From Streptacidiphilus jeojiense (GTDB taxonomy: Bacteria; Actinomycetota; Actinomycetes; Streptomycetales; Streptomycetaceae): 64,000 nt of DNA. The stretch lies in NCBI RefSeq assembly GCF_000719095.1, contig NZ_JOEH01000022.1, forward strand, positions 1 to 64,000, read 5' to 3'. Below the pieces are notes generated by a model. That model was not told the DNA's origin and made no database searches. It saw nothing but the letters and a program-made list of their open reading frames with translations. Of the stretch, positions 23,983 through 32,900 are shown one piece after another (positions within the stretch are counted from its first letter, which is position 1; every line of letters starts with the position of its first letter). The position numbers and the translations under genes are program-made.

Positions 23983-24642
23983 ATGCCCACTCCCAAGCCC
24001 ACCGACATCCCGCAGCCCTCCGACCCCCGTGAGGACGACTCACCTGCGGTCGAGTCCCCTGCGACGCTGATCCTGAGCAAGGACGACAAGGAAAAGGAGA
24101 CGGAGGCCGCCGAGCCCGAGTCCAAGACCTGGTCGCCCCGCCCCAACACCGTCCTCAGCCCCGAGGACAAGGACCTGGAGGACCTCTCCGACGACGAGCT
24201 CGAGGACCTCGCCTCCGGCGGCGTCTCCAAGGGGATCGCCGCCGGCGCCGTGTCCATAGCGGCGGCCGCCCTGGGCCTCGCCTCGGTCACCGGCACCTGG
24301 TTCGGCAACATCCTGCTCGCGCAGGCCCAGCTCCAGTCCCAGGTCGGTGCCACCGGCAAGAGCACCGCCACCCAGCTGGCCGAGGGCTACACCGGCCCCT
24401 GGCACAAGGTCGCCGAGATCAACGGCCTGGTCGCCACCATCGCCCTGGTCGTGGCCGGGCTGGTGCTGTTCTCCGGGCGCTACCTCACCGTCCGCCCGCT
24501 CCCGAACTGGGTCAAGGCCGTCGCCTGGGGCGGACTGGTGCTCGGCGTCATCGGCCTGTTCATCGCCTTCGGCATGCGCTTCGACTGGTGGACCTACCAC
24601 ATCGTGGTCCCGGCCACCACCAGCTCCAGCACCACCGGCTGA
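23983..24642 (+). CDS. Conserved actinobacterial membrane protein
   Basis: This 219-residue protein has an acidic, Pro/Glu/Asp-rich N-terminal cytoplasmic region (1-80, with DLEDLSDDELEDLASGG) followed by three hydrophobic helices: about 85-120 (IAAGAVSIAAAALGLASVTG), 145-165 (LVATIALVVAGLVLFSGRYL) and 177-197 (VAWGGLVLGVIGLFIAFGM). It resembles unannotated Streptomyces membrane proteins adjacent to acyl-CoA carboxylase genes. No enzymatic motif is present. The acidic tail could be an interaction surface. Confidence 0.8.
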   Translation: MPTPKPTDIPQPSDPREDDSPAVESPATLILSKDDKEKETEAAEPESKTWSPRPNTVLSPEDKDLEDLSDDELEDLASGGVSKGIAAGAVSIAAAALGLASVTGTWFGNILLAQAQLQSQVGATGKSTATQLAEGYTGPWHKVAEINGLVATIALVVAGLVLFSGRYLTVRPLPNWVKAVAWGGLVLGVIGLFIAFGMRFDWWTYHIVVPATTSSSTTG

Positions 24643-24874
24643 CGCCCGTCGGCCTTCCCGAGCCCCCGGACCCGCCCGCGCCACCCCGCGCAGGCGGGTC
24701 CTCTGCGTCCGGGACGGGCTCCGGGGCACGGTCCGGCGCGGGCACCCGTGCGAGCCGTGCGGTCACCCGTACGAGCTGACGCGGACGGCGCAGCGCGCGC
24801 CCGTACGGGGGAATGCACCCGGCGCACCGCCGTGTCCACCGCGGTCCGGCCCGTCGGATTGTCAGGGTGCGGGT

Positions 24875-25720
24875 ATGACGACGTCCACGCCCTTCGCCAC
24901 GTCCCTCCGTCGCCCGCACCCGTCACGTCGCCCGCACCCGTCAGGCCGGCGTACGCCGCTGCTGCGCGCCCTGGCGGCGCTCTGCGCCTCCGTCGCGCTG
25001 CTCGGCCTGCAGGCCCCGGCCGGGGCCGCCGCCGGGACCGCTCCGGTCGCGGGCGTCCAGTACCAGCAGCTCGCCCACCCGGTGCCGGCCTCGCCGCGCG
25101 AGGTGGTGGAGGTGTTCTGGTTCAACTGCGCCCACTCCTACCAGCTGGCCCAGCCGCTGCGGGACTGGGCCGCGCGGCAGGACCCGCCGGTGACCATCCG
25201 GCACATCCCGGCGGCGTGGCCGGACCAGCCCCAGGAGATGGCCTACGCGCGGCTCTACTACGCCCTGGACAGGCTGGGGCTGGAGGACCGGCTGGAGCAG
25301 GCGGTCTTCCACGCTGTCCGGGACGAGCACTGGGACCTCACCCAGCCGGACACCCTGAGCAACTGGGCCGACATGCAGGGCATCGACTCCACCCAGCTGC
25401 TGGCCGCCTGGAACTCGCCCGAGGTCCAGCAGGAGACCCAGGCCGCCCCGGCGCTCCGGGAGAAGTACGACGTGCACGAGATGCCGAGCGTGGTCGTCGG
25501 CGGCCGCTACCGCACCTCGCCGTTCATGGTCCCGGACGGGGTGGCCGGCACCGTCCCGACGGTCGACTACCTCCTCCAGCACTCCGTCGCCGAGGCGGCC
25601 GCGGCTGCGGCGGCCGCCAAGCAGACCACCGCGGCCGGGAAGCCGGCGGCACCGAAGAAGCCCGCAGCGGTCAAGAAGCCCCGGACAGTCAAGAAGCTCC
25701 GGACGGCCAAGAAGCACTGA
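24875..25720 (+). CDS. Exported DsbA-like protein with a CAHS (single-Cys) active site
   Basis: This 281-residue protein is of the DsbA thioredoxin-fold family. A basic N-terminus and a hydrophobic segment (LLRALAALCASVALLGLQAP) direct export. Then come VVEVFWFNCAHSYQLAQPL (the active-site position), the helical insert WADMQGIDSTQLLAAW and the cis-Pro loop VHEMPSVVVGGRYRTSP. Canonical DsbA proteins have CPHC; here the motif is CAHS, so the buried second cysteine is replaced by Ser and normal disulfide donation is not possible. It may act as an isomerase, mixed-disulfide trap or chaperone. The C-terminus is a Lys-rich tail (PKKPAAVKKPRTVKKLRTAK) that could bind anionic wall polymers. A weak AGGGTGCGGG precedes the ATG. 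Confidence 0.85.
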   Translation: MTTSTPFATSLRRPHPSRRPHPSGRRTPLLRALAALCASVALLGLQAPAGAAAGTAPVAGVQYQQLAHPVPASPREVVEVFWFNCAHSYQLAQPLRDWAARQDPPVTIRHIPAAWPDQPQEMAYARLYYALDRLGLEDRLEQAVFHAVRDEHWDLTQPDTLSNWADMQGIDSTQLLAAWNSPEVQQETQAAPALREKYDVHEMPSVVVGGRYRTSPFMVPDGVAGTVPTVDYLLQHSVAEAAAAAAAAKQTTAAGKPAAPKKPAAVKKPRTVKKLRTAKKH

Positions 25721-25753
25721 CCCCCGCCCGGGCGCGGCCCGCGCCGCCAGGCA

Positions 25754-27028
25754 TCACCCCTTCGCCTCGCCGCCCGCGAAGTCGTAGCGGCTGGCGTACT
25801 CGGCGACGACCCGGGTGATGCCCAGCGGCGGGTGCAGCCGGGTCGGCGCGGTGGTGTGGATCGGGAAGACCACCCGGGGCCGCATCCGCTCCAGCATCCG
25901 GTGCAGATGGTCCTGGCTGGCGTGCCCGGAGCAGCCGATCTGCCGCAGCGGGACGTCCAGGGCCTTCAGCCAGTCGGTGAACGGCTCCCAGCGGGGCTCG
26001 AAGGGCCCCAGCGGCTCGCCGTTGGCGTGGACGAACACGGCGGCCGGGCAGCCCTCGCCGACCGGCAGGTCCAGCAGCGACGGCAGGTCGTCCGGGTCCG
26101 GCACCACCACGTACCGGCCGGGGGCGGTCCGGATGTCGGAGAGCGGGACCTCGGCGGCCGAGTACACCCCGTCGACGCCGATCAGCCGCAGGAACGCGGC
26201 GACCGCCTCGGTCCAGACGATCGAGCGCCCGGCGGCCTCGGCGATGCCGGTGAAGGCCCGGACCCGGTCCCGGTCGCGCGGGTAGGCGGACAGCAGCACC
26301 AGGCCGGGGGTCCGCTCCAGGGCGGCGGCGAAGTCGCGTTCGACGTCGGACTCGTCCCGCAGCGGGCCGCTCATGTCCCAGCCGAGGGTGGTGCCCTCGG
26401 TGGCCAGCACGTCGCAGTCGGCGGCGCGGTCCACGAACTCCCAGGCGCGCTCCGGGTGGTGGCCGTGGAACCGGATGTCACCGGTGAAGGCCAAGGTCCC
26501 GGCGCTGGTGCGGACCAGGTAGCCGGAGGCGCCGGGGACGTCGTGGTCCACGGCGACGCACTCGACCTGCATCGGTCCGACCTCGGTGCGCTGCCCGTCG
26601 GTGAGCCGCCGCCAGTCCGGGTCGCCGCCGGCCAGGCCGCTGCCGGTGGCGTCCAGCGCCTTCAGCAGGTCCACGGCGTCGGTGTGGGCGTGGACCGGGA
26701 TGTCGTCGCGGACGAAGCCGGCCAGCCCGCAGTGGTCGATGTGCGGGTGGCTGACGAACACCGCGGTCTCCCCGGTGGGCTCGCCGAGCGGGGATCCCGG
26801 GTCGAGCGCCGCCGGGTCGAACAGGCCCGGGATGTGCGGGGCGGTGTTCAGTCGCAGCCGGTCGGCGAGCTCACGGCCCGGCCTGGTCCGGACCGGCAGC
26901 CGGAACGGGTCCCGCCCGCTGGGGATGTCCAGGCCGATGTCGAGCAGCACCCGGTGGCCGCCGTCCTCGACCATGATCTTGCTTCCGCCGATGACGCCGA
27001 GGCCACCCCAGAACTTGATGGTGACCAT
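25754..27028 (-). CDS. Metallo-beta-lactamase fold hydrolase (RNase J/beta-CASP-like)
   Basis: This 424-residue MBL-fold enzyme has a binuclear metal site signature HPHIDHCG, a later metal ligand in LAFTGDIRFHGHH, and a C-terminal SGHASQDHLHRML and PIHTT region reminiscent of RNase J-type or beta-CASP enzymes. Its length also fits. Substrate could be RNA or a small phosphodiester. It is the last gene of a five-gene leftward operon behind a HAD phosphatase-like gene (4 bp apart) and a complete sugar-type ABC import system. A role on an imported phosphoester is therefore an alternative to RNA processing. Confidence 0.8.
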   Translation of the reverse strand: MVTIKFWGGLGVIGGSKIMVEDGGHRVLLDIGLDIPSGRDPFRLPVRTRPGRELADRLRLNTAPHIPGLFDPAALDPGSPLGEPTGETAVFVSHPHIDHCGLAGFVRDDIPVHAHTDAVDLLKALDATGSGLAGGDPDWRRLTDGQRTEVGPMQVECVAVDHDVPGASGYLVRTSAGTLAFTGDIRFHGHHPERAWEFVDRAADCDVLATEGTTLGWDMSGPLRDESDVERDFAAALERTPGLVLLSAYPRDRDRVRAFTGIAEAAGRSIVWTEAVAAFLRLIGVDGVYSAAEVPLSDIRTAPGRYVVVPDPDDLPSLLDLPVGEGCPAAVFVHANGEPLGPFEPRWEPFTDWLKALDVPLRQIGCSGHASQDHLHRMLERMRPRVVFPIHTTAPTRLHPPLGITRVVAEYASRYDFAGGEAKG

Positions 27029-27031
27029 GTG

Positions 27032-27877
27032 TCAACTCGTTTCAGAAGGAAGGGCTTTGAGCAGTGGTGCAGGGGTGGTGGGGGCAGCCGGGGCGGTGGT
27101 CGGGACGGCCGTGGCCGCCCACTTCCTGATCGGTTCGAGCAACCCCTCCACCGTGGTGGCCGTCGCGTCGGCCGGGCCATCCGCGCGGCCGAAGCGGTCG
27201 ATGTAGGCGCCGAAGGCCCCGATGTCGGTGCCGGGCTCAATGTCGTTGCGCCAGTGGTCGCCGATGACGAGGACCCGCTCGGGAGCGAGCCCCGCGGCTC
27301 CCACCGTGCCCGAGCCGCCGAGTTCGCGTTGCAGCAGCCGGCGCAGCCCCGCGGGCTTCCCGGTGCCGGCCACCACCTCGTCCACCAGCGGCAGCAGGTC
27401 CAGCCGGCGCAGCAGCGGGTCCAGCCCCTCGGCGGGGCTGTTGGTGGCCAGCACCACCCGCACTCCCCCGGCCCGCAGCTGCTGGAGCAACTCCGCATAA
27501 CCGGACGGGACTTCGAGCGAGCAGGCCTCGCTGAGCATATGCACCCTGGTGTCGGTGAAGGCGGCCTGCAGGGCGTCGGGGTCCACCCCGAGGCGCCGCG
27601 CCAGCAGCATCACGGCCTCCCAGCCGTCGATCGCCTCCGGCACCGCCGAGGCCGCCGCGCCCATGGCCAGGTACTGGTCCACGCCGTCGAGCACGATCCG
27701 GCGCCGGTCCGGCGCCAACTCCCGTGCTGCGCGCCGGGCGTAGTGCCGGATCGGGTCGTCGCCGCGGTACAGCGTCCCGTCGAAGTCGGTGACCAGCACC
27801 GGGGGCGGCAGCGGGGACGGCAACGGGGACGGCAACGGGGGCGGCACCAGGGATGATGTCACCTCAGCCACGGACAC
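27032..27877 (-). CDS. HAD superfamily hydrolase
   Basis: This 281-residue haloacid dehalogenase-type phosphatase has motif I VLVTDFDGTLYRGDDP (nucleophile Asp in DFDGT), motif II VVLATNSPAEG, a conserved Lys in VAGTGKPAGL and motif IV VLVIGDHWRNDIEPG. A helical cap lies between motifs I and II. The N-terminus has a repetitive PPPLPSPLPSPLPPP stretch, encoded by GGGGACGGCAAC repeats. The GTG start overlaps the upstream permease by 14 bp; a GTG two codons later is equally possible. It is co-transcribed with the ABC importer and the MBL-fold gene, suggesting dephosphorylation of an imported or derived metabolite. Confidence 0.85.
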   Translation of the reverse strand: MSVAEVTSSLVPPPLPSPLPSPLPPPVLVTDFDGTLYRGDDPIRHYARRAARELAPDRRRIVLDGVDQYLAMGAAASAVPEAIDGWEAVMLLARRLGVDPDALQAAFTDTRVHMLSEACSLEVPSGYAELLQQLRAGGVRVVLATNSPAEGLDPLLRRLDLLPLVDEVVAGTGKPAGLRRLLQRELGGSGTVGAAGLAPERVLVIGDHWRNDIEPGTDIGAFGAYIDRFGRADGPADATATTVEGLLEPIRKWAATAVPTTAPAAPTTPAPLLKALPSETS

Positions 27878-28736
27878 CCCCGGCGGCGGACATCGCACCG
27901 GTGATGAAGTGGCGCTGCAGCACCAGGAAGAAGCCCAGCACCGGCACCGTGGTGAAGACCACCGCGGCGGAGAGCGCCGGGTAGTCGGTGCCGTCGACCC
28001 CGGCGAAGGCGGCCAGGCCGACCTCGACCGGCTGGACGTCCGGGTTCTGGGTCATGATGAACGGCCACAGGAAGCTGTTCCAGCTCGCCATGAAGACATT
28101 GAGGGCGATGATCAGCAGCGCGGGCCGGACCATCGGCATCCCGACCGACCAGAGCATCCGCAGCCGCCCGGCACCGTCCAGCTCGGCCGCGTCGAACAGC
28201 TCCTGGGGCAGGCCCAGGAAGAACTGGCGGACCAGGAAGATGCCGAAGACGCTGGCCCCCCAGGGCACGATCTGGATCCAGTAGGTGTCCAGCCAGTGGA
28301 TGTCATTGGCGATCATGTAGTCGGGAATGATCAGCACCGTGCTGGGAACCATCAGTACCGCCAGGACCAGGCCGAACAGCAACCCCCGGCCCCGGAACCG
28401 CATCACTCCGAAGGCGAAGCCGGCCAGCAGCGAGGTCGCCAGCGCCAGCAGCACCGTGGCGCCCGCGATCAGCAGGGTGTTCAGGAACAGCCGCGGCCAG
28501 GGCGCCGCCGCCCAGGCGCGGGCGTAGTTCCCCCACTGCCAGTGCGGCAGCAGGATGTCCGAGACCGAGCTGGACCGGCCCGCCGAGTTCAGCGAGGTGA
28601 CCACGACGTAGTAGAAGGGCACCAGGAAGAGCAGGCCGATGACCACCGCCAGGGTCCGGCTCAGGGCCGTGCGCGCCGAGGCGCGGCGCCGGAAGGAGTT
28701 CCGGTGCCGCACCTCGGGCTGGAGCAGGGTCGTCAC
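27864..28736 (-). CDS. Carbohydrate-type ABC transporter permease (MalG/UgpE family)
   Basis: This 290-residue integral membrane protein has six predicted helices: LAVVIGLLFLVPFYYVVVTS, LFLNTLLIAGATVLLALATS, LLFGLVLAVLMVPSTVLIIP and others. The EAA loop reads LPQELFDAAELDGAGRLRML, the contact site for an ATPase. It starts with a GTG overlapping the stop of the binding-protein gene by 4 nt. With the other permease and the binding protein it forms a CUT1-type importer. No ATPase gene is present, so a shared ATPase such as MsiK is expected to energise it. Confidence 0.9.
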   Translation of the reverse strand: MTTLLQPEVRHRNSFRRRASARTALSRTLAVVIGLLFLVPFYYVVVTSLNSAGRSSSVSDILLPHWQWGNYARAWAAAPWPRLFLNTLLIAGATVLLALATSLLAGFAFGVMRFRGRGLLFGLVLAVLMVPSTVLIIPDYMIANDIHWLDTYWIQIVPWGASVFGIFLVRQFFLGLPQELFDAAELDGAGRLRMLWSVGMPMVRPALLIIALNVFMASWNSFLWPFIMTQNPDVQPVEVGLAAFAGVDGTDYPALSAAVVFTTVPVLGFFLVLQRHFITGAMSAAGGVRG

Positions 28737-30052
28737 TGGGCGGCCTTCTGGTCGGCGAGCGCCGCGGTCTGGGCGGTGTCCAGCGCCGTCTTGGGGTCGG
28801 CGCCCTTCTCCAGCACGTCCTGGACGGCGACGATCTCCTCGTCCTCCGCCTTGGCGACCCAGGAGTAGGGCGGCTCGGCGACGGCGTACTCCAGCGCGGC
28901 GACCGCGGTGTTCATGTAGGGGTTCTTCGCCAGGAAGCTGCTCATCAGCGGCAGCGCCTTGCTGGTCACCGGGAGGTAGCCGGTGCTGCTGGACCACTGC
29001 GCCTGGCTGGAGGCGGAGGCCAGGAACTGCATGTAGGCCCAGCCGGCCTTCTGCTGGGCGGCACTGGCGCTGGCGAACATCACCAGGTTGGTACCGGTCA
29101 TGATGTTCGACGGACCGGAGCTGCCGGTCGGCAGCACCTCGGTGCCCAGCGTGAACTTGCCGCCCACCGCCTGGTTCTCGTAGTAGTAGCCGGCCGCACT
29201 GCTCATGTCGAAGGCGCCCTTCTTGGCGCCCAGCGCGGTCTCGCCCGGGTAGTTGGTGCCGACCGCGAGCGCACCGGACTTCTTCAGGTCGGCGAGGTAG
29301 GCCAGCGACTGGACCGCGGCGGCGCTGTTGAGCTGCGGGGTGCCGTCCTTGGCGAAGTCCGGGGTGCCGTTGGCCGCGGCGAGCGCCTGGAACAGCACGG
29401 TGCCGCCGCCGACGCCGGAGGCGGTGGAGCCCGGGTCCACGCTGATCGCGGTGACGCCGTTGCCGGAGACGGCCTTGGCCTCGGTGGCGAACTGGGTCCA
29501 GGTGGTGGGCGCGGTCAGGCCCTTGGCCTTCAGCATGTCCTGGTTGTAGAAGAGCACCTGGACGCTCTTGTTGAACGGCCACATCCACAGCTTGCCGTCG
29601 GGCAGCTTCAGGTCGTTCTGCACACCGGTGTAGAAGTCGGAGAGCCCGGCCGGGGTGTCGCTGCCCGCATACGTGCTGACCGGCAGGATGGCCTTGGCGT
29701 TGGCGAAGGTGGCGGCCCAGCTCTCGTACGCCTGGCCGATGGTGGGGGCGTTGTGGGCGGCGACCGCGGCGGTCTCCTTGGCCAGCAGGGTGCCGTAGTC
29801 GGGCTCGTACTCCAGGTTGACGGTGACGTCCGGGTTGGCCTTCTCGAAGTCGTCGGTCAGCTTGACCAGCGTGGACTTCTGCGTGCCGGTGCCCATGATC
29901 TGCATGAAGCTGATGGTGGTCTTGCCGCCCCCGGCGGCACCGCCGGTGCTGCTGCCGGAGGTGCTGGAGGACGAACAGCCGGCCAGGGCCGCCACGGCGG
30001 TGGCCGCGGCGAGCAGGGCGGTTCCCCTGCCGGTACGGGATATGCGGGACAT
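28733..30052 (-). CDS. Extracellular solute-binding lipoprotein (UgpB/MalE-like)
   Basis: This 439-residue substrate-binding lipoprotein has a signal sequence with lipobox ALAGC, a Ser/Gly spacer and the CUT1 family pattern: ISFMQIMGTGTQKSTLVKLT, DDFEKANPDVTVNLEY, WMWPFNKSVQVLFYNQDML, and GYYYENQAVGGKFTLGTEVL. The motif around VLFYNQDMLKAKGL is typical of UgpB-like sugar or glycerol-phosphate binders; the ligand is unknown. An AAGGGAA site precedes the ATG. It sits between the two permease genes, the usual order being permease-binding protein-permease here. Confidence 0.9.
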   Translation of the reverse strand: MSRISRTGRGTALLAAATAVAALAGCSSSSTSGSSTGGAAGGGKTTISFMQIMGTGTQKSTLVKLTDDFEKANPDVTVNLEYEPDYGTLLAKETAAVAAHNAPTIGQAYESWAATFANAKAILPVSTYAGSDTPAGLSDFYTGVQNDLKLPDGKLWMWPFNKSVQVLFYNQDMLKAKGLTAPTTWTQFATEAKAVSGNGVTAISVDPGSTASGVGGGTVLFQALAAANGTPDFAKDGTPQLNSAAAVQSLAYLADLKKSGALAVGTNYPGETALGAKKGAFDMSSAAGYYYENQAVGGKFTLGTEVLPTGSSGPSNIMTGTNLVMFASASAAQQKAGWAYMQFLASASSQAQWSSSTGYLPVTSKALPLMSSFLAKNPYMNTAVAALEYAVAEPPYSWVAKAEDEEIVAVQDVLEKGADPKTALDTAQTAALADQKAAQ

Positions 30053-30161
30053 GGAGGGTTCCCTTGCTGTCTGGTGTCGGGTGTGTGGTGACGGTCGGGG
30101 TTGCTGTGAGGGGGGTGACTGTGGGGGGTGGCTGTGCGGGGGTTGCTGTGAGGGCCGGCGC

Positions 30162-31109
30162 TCAGCCCGCGTCGGCGATCCGTTCTCCGGTGCGCCGCTG
30201 GAGCAGGGTGAAGGCCGCGGTGACGATGAACAGGACCACCGCGAGGGCGGCTCCGTAGCCGGTGTCGAACAGCACGAAGGCCTCCTGGTACACGAGGTAG
30301 CTGAGGGTGGTGGTCGCGTAGACCGGGCCGCCCTTGCCCATCTCGTAGAACTGGGTGAAGGCCTGGAGCGAGGAGATGCTGGTGATGACGACCACGAAGA
30401 GGGTGACCGGACGCAGCTGCGGCCAGGTGACGTGCCAGAACTGCTGCCAGGCGTTGGCGCCGTCCATCTGCGCGGCCTCGCCCAGCTCCGGGGAGATCAC
30501 CGCCAGCCCGCCGAGGAAGAGCACCACGGTGAAGCCGACCTCGTGCCAGAGGCTGTAGACGATCACCGAGGGCATCGCCCAGGTCGGGGAGAAGAGCCAC
30601 TGCGAGACCGGCAGGTGGAAGGCCTTGAGCAGCATGTCGGCCAGGCCGAACTGGGGGTTGAAGATCCAGACCCAGGCCAGCGAGGTGGCGACGATCGGAG
30701 TGGCGTGCGGGGCGAAGAGGGCGACCCTGGCGGCACCGAGCACCCGGCCGCCGCGCTGCAGCAGCAGGGCGAGGGCCAGCGAGACGGCGGTGCCGCCGAT
30801 GACCATCGCGCCGCTGAAGTAGAGCGAGCGCCAGGCGCTGGACAGGAAGCTCGGCGTCGTGGAGTCGAAGAGCGCCGAGTAGTTGTCCAGGCCCACGTAC
30901 CTGGACATGGCGGTGTTCAGCACGTTCCAGTGGAAGGTGCTCACATAGAACGTGTAGGCGGTGGGGCCGATGATGAAGACCGAGAAGATCAGCAGTGCGG
31001 GGGCGGTGTAGAGCCACCCCATCGGGCTCTCCCGGGCGCGCTTCACCCGCCCGGGCCGGACCTGGACCGGGACCTGCCCGGCCCTTCGAAGTTCGATGTC
31101 CTGCGCCAT
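30162..31109 (-). CDS. Carbohydrate-type ABC transporter permease (MalF/UgpA family)
   Basis: This 315-residue membrane permease leads the operon. Its helices include MGWLYTAPALLIFSVFIIGP, AMVIGGTAVSLALALLLQRG, VIVYSLWHEVGFTVVLFLGG and AALAVVLFIVTAAFTLL, with EAA loop SPELGEAAQMDGANAWQQFW. The partner permease and lipoprotein follow. The ATG (MAQDIEL) lacks a strong Shine-Dalgarno. About 110 bp of GT-rich sequence separate it from the binding-protein gene. It is probably the first cistron, with its promoter in 31110-31270. Confidence 0.88.
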   Translation of the reverse strand: MAQDIELRRAGQVPVQVRPGRVKRARESPMGWLYTAPALLIFSVFIIGPTAYTFYVSTFHWNVLNTAMSRYVGLDNYSALFDSTTPSFLSSAWRSLYFSGAMVIGGTAVSLALALLLQRGGRVLGAARVALFAPHATPIVATSLAWVWIFNPQFGLADMLLKAFHLPVSQWLFSPTWAMPSVIVYSLWHEVGFTVVLFLGGLAVISPELGEAAQMDGANAWQQFWHVTWPQLRPVTLFVVVITSISSLQAFTQFYEMGKGGPVYATTTLSYLVYQEAFVLFDTGYGAALAVVLFIVTAAFTLLQRRTGERIADAG

Positions 31110-31271
31110 GAGTCCGCACCCCACGATCGGCCTTGCTCTGTCGTGTGAGAGTGAAACGCGCGTAGATATCGCCTAAATGACAAATGCAGAAACAATGGGT
31201 GACGGTCCGATATGAATCCCGAAGATGTGCGATGCTGAAAGGCTCGGCATCTTTCGACTCATCAGCAGAAA

Positions 31272-31297
31272 GGCCGACCGGCATCTGCCGGTCGGCC
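31272..31297 (-). terminator. Hairpin terminator of the four-helix membrane protein gene
   Basis: GGCCGACCGGC and GCCGGTCGGCC form a perfect 11-bp stem with an ATCT tetraloop, 62 bp downstream of the leftward gene at 31359. It insulates that gene from the ABC operon promoter. Confidence 0.8.
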
Positions 31298-31358
31298 AAC
31301 TTCCTTACTGGTAACTGCTATTGGGAACCCCGGGAAGACACCCGGCAGGGTGGTCCGC

Positions 31359-32651
31359 TCAGGCGAACTCGGCCAGTCGCGGCCGTACCCCGGCCACCAC
31401 CAGCAGCAGCCCGGCACCCAGCAGCACCGCGGGGATCGCCGTCCAGCCGTCGAGGTCGCCCGAGGCGTCGTCCACACCGGAGTCGAAGCGGGCCGCCCTG
31501 AGATCGGCCAGGTTCTGCAGGTTGAGGCTGAAGTCGTAGTAGGCGAACGCCACCTGACCACGCGTCACACCGGTCAGCTGGACCGCGGCCTGGTCCAGCC
31601 GGCCCGCGTCGGCCAGCGAGCGCAGCGTCCGGTCGGAGGCCAGGTAGGCGGCCTCGGTCCGGGTCACCCCGGGCGATCCGGCGTCGCCGGCGGTCAGCGT
31701 GTGCAACTGCTGGGCCAGGGTGCCGAAGCCGGAGGCGAGCGAGGGGCGGTACGCGGTGTCGACCAGCCAGCGGCTCTGCGACGCCTCCGCGTCCGCCGCG
31801 GCAACCTGGGCCTGGGCCACCGTCGCGCCCGGCGCATAGCCCTGCCGCACCGCGCCGTCCATCGCCGAGGCCGCGCCCAGCAGCGCCGAACCGCCCGCGA
31901 CCACCACGGACAGCACCGCCGCCGTGGCCAGCAGCAGCGCCGGGTTGAGCATCCGCCGGTGCCGGCGGCTGAGGTCGAGCTGCCACCAGACCAGCAGCAG
32001 CAACGCCAGCACCCCCACCGCGCCCAGCAGCAGCGCGCCCCGGCGCGCATTGCCGACCGCCGCGCCCCGGTCCGCGCCGACCTGCTGGTCGGCGGAGGTG
32101 AGCAGGGTCCGCACGTGCGGCAGCAGCGACTGCTGCAGCAGCCCCTCGGCCTGGTCGTAGAAGTCCAGCGCGAGATCCGGCGGACGGCCCACCACCGGGT
32201 CCTGCTGGCTGGTCGCGGAGTACTCCTCGGTCCCGCTCAGCCCGTCGTAGGTGCCCAGCGAGTCCAGCAGGGCCTGGACGTCCGCCTGCCCCTGACCGCC
32301 GGCGGCAGCCAGGGCCGCCAGGTCGTGCCCGACCTGCCTGCGGTCCGCCTGGGCGGTGAGCGCGGCCAGCACCCCGTCGTCGACCAGCGTCGGCGACTGC
32401 CCCGGCGCGGCCGGGGTCGAGGCGTAGCCGACCACCAGCGAGTCGGCGTGCTGGGCGTCCAGGTCCGCCAGGGTCCGGTAGAGATCGGCGGCTGCGGTGG
32501 CACGTGGTTCGGAGACCGCGGCGAGCCGGTGCAGATCCGCCCTCGCGGTGGCGAACGAGACCAGGGCGGCAACGAGCAGCGCTGCGGTCAGCAGCAGGGC
32601 GGCGGCGGCCTGGAGACGCAGTCGCAGCACCGGGGCGGCGGTCTTGGTCAC
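31359..32651 (-). CDS. Membrane protein with two extracytoplasmic helical sensor-like domains
   Basis: This 430-residue protein is built as an internal duplication: a transmembrane helix (AAALLLTAALLVAALVSFAT), a helical outer domain (about 35-190) and a second helix (GALLLGAVGVLALLLLVWWQ), then another helix (MLNPALLLATAAVLSVVVAG), an outer domain (245-390) and a final helix (AIPAVLLGAGLLLVVAGV). Both outer domains are rich in Ala/Leu/Gln/Asp like four-helix ligand-sensing domains of chemoreceptors, but no kinase, HAMP or output domain follows. It probably partners with a separate signalling protein. I chose the GTG just before the first helix (MTKTAAPVLRL); the very long frame upstream is not coding. 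Confidence 0.7.
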   Translation of the reverse strand: MTKTAAPVLRLRLQAAAALLLTAALLVAALVSFATARADLHRLAAVSEPRATAAADLYRTLADLDAQHADSLVVGYASTPAAPGQSPTLVDDGVLAALTAQADRRQVGHDLAALAAAGGQGQADVQALLDSLGTYDGLSGTEEYSATSQQDPVVGRPPDLALDFYDQAEGLLQQSLLPHVRTLLTSADQQVGADRGAAVGNARRGALLLGAVGVLALLLLVWWQLDLSRRHRRMLNPALLLATAAVLSVVVAGGSALLGAASAMDGAVRQGYAPGATVAQAQVAAADAEASQSRWLVDTAYRPSLASGFGTLAQQLHTLTAGDAGSPGVTRTEAAYLASDRTLRSLADAGRLDQAAVQLTGVTRGQVAFAYYDFSLNLQNLADLRAARFDSGVDDASGDLDGWTAIPAVLLGAGLLLVVAGVRPRLAEFA

Positions 32652-32900
32652 CCTTCGAACGTAGGTATCCAGGACGACGCCGCGGAGACCGTGAGTGGGA
32701 CGCAGGGTGAACGGGAAGGCACAGCTGGTAGCAAATCTGAGCGTCTGCTGGGGGGCTGGTAAGAGTCGTGTTACATGACTCACTATGGGGCGGTTTCGGG
32801 TGTGATCATGGGACCGGCTAGCGTTGTCGACCGGTAGTAAAAAGCAACCGATACTGCAACCGACACTTTCTGTCTGCGGACAACACCATGAGGAGTCACC

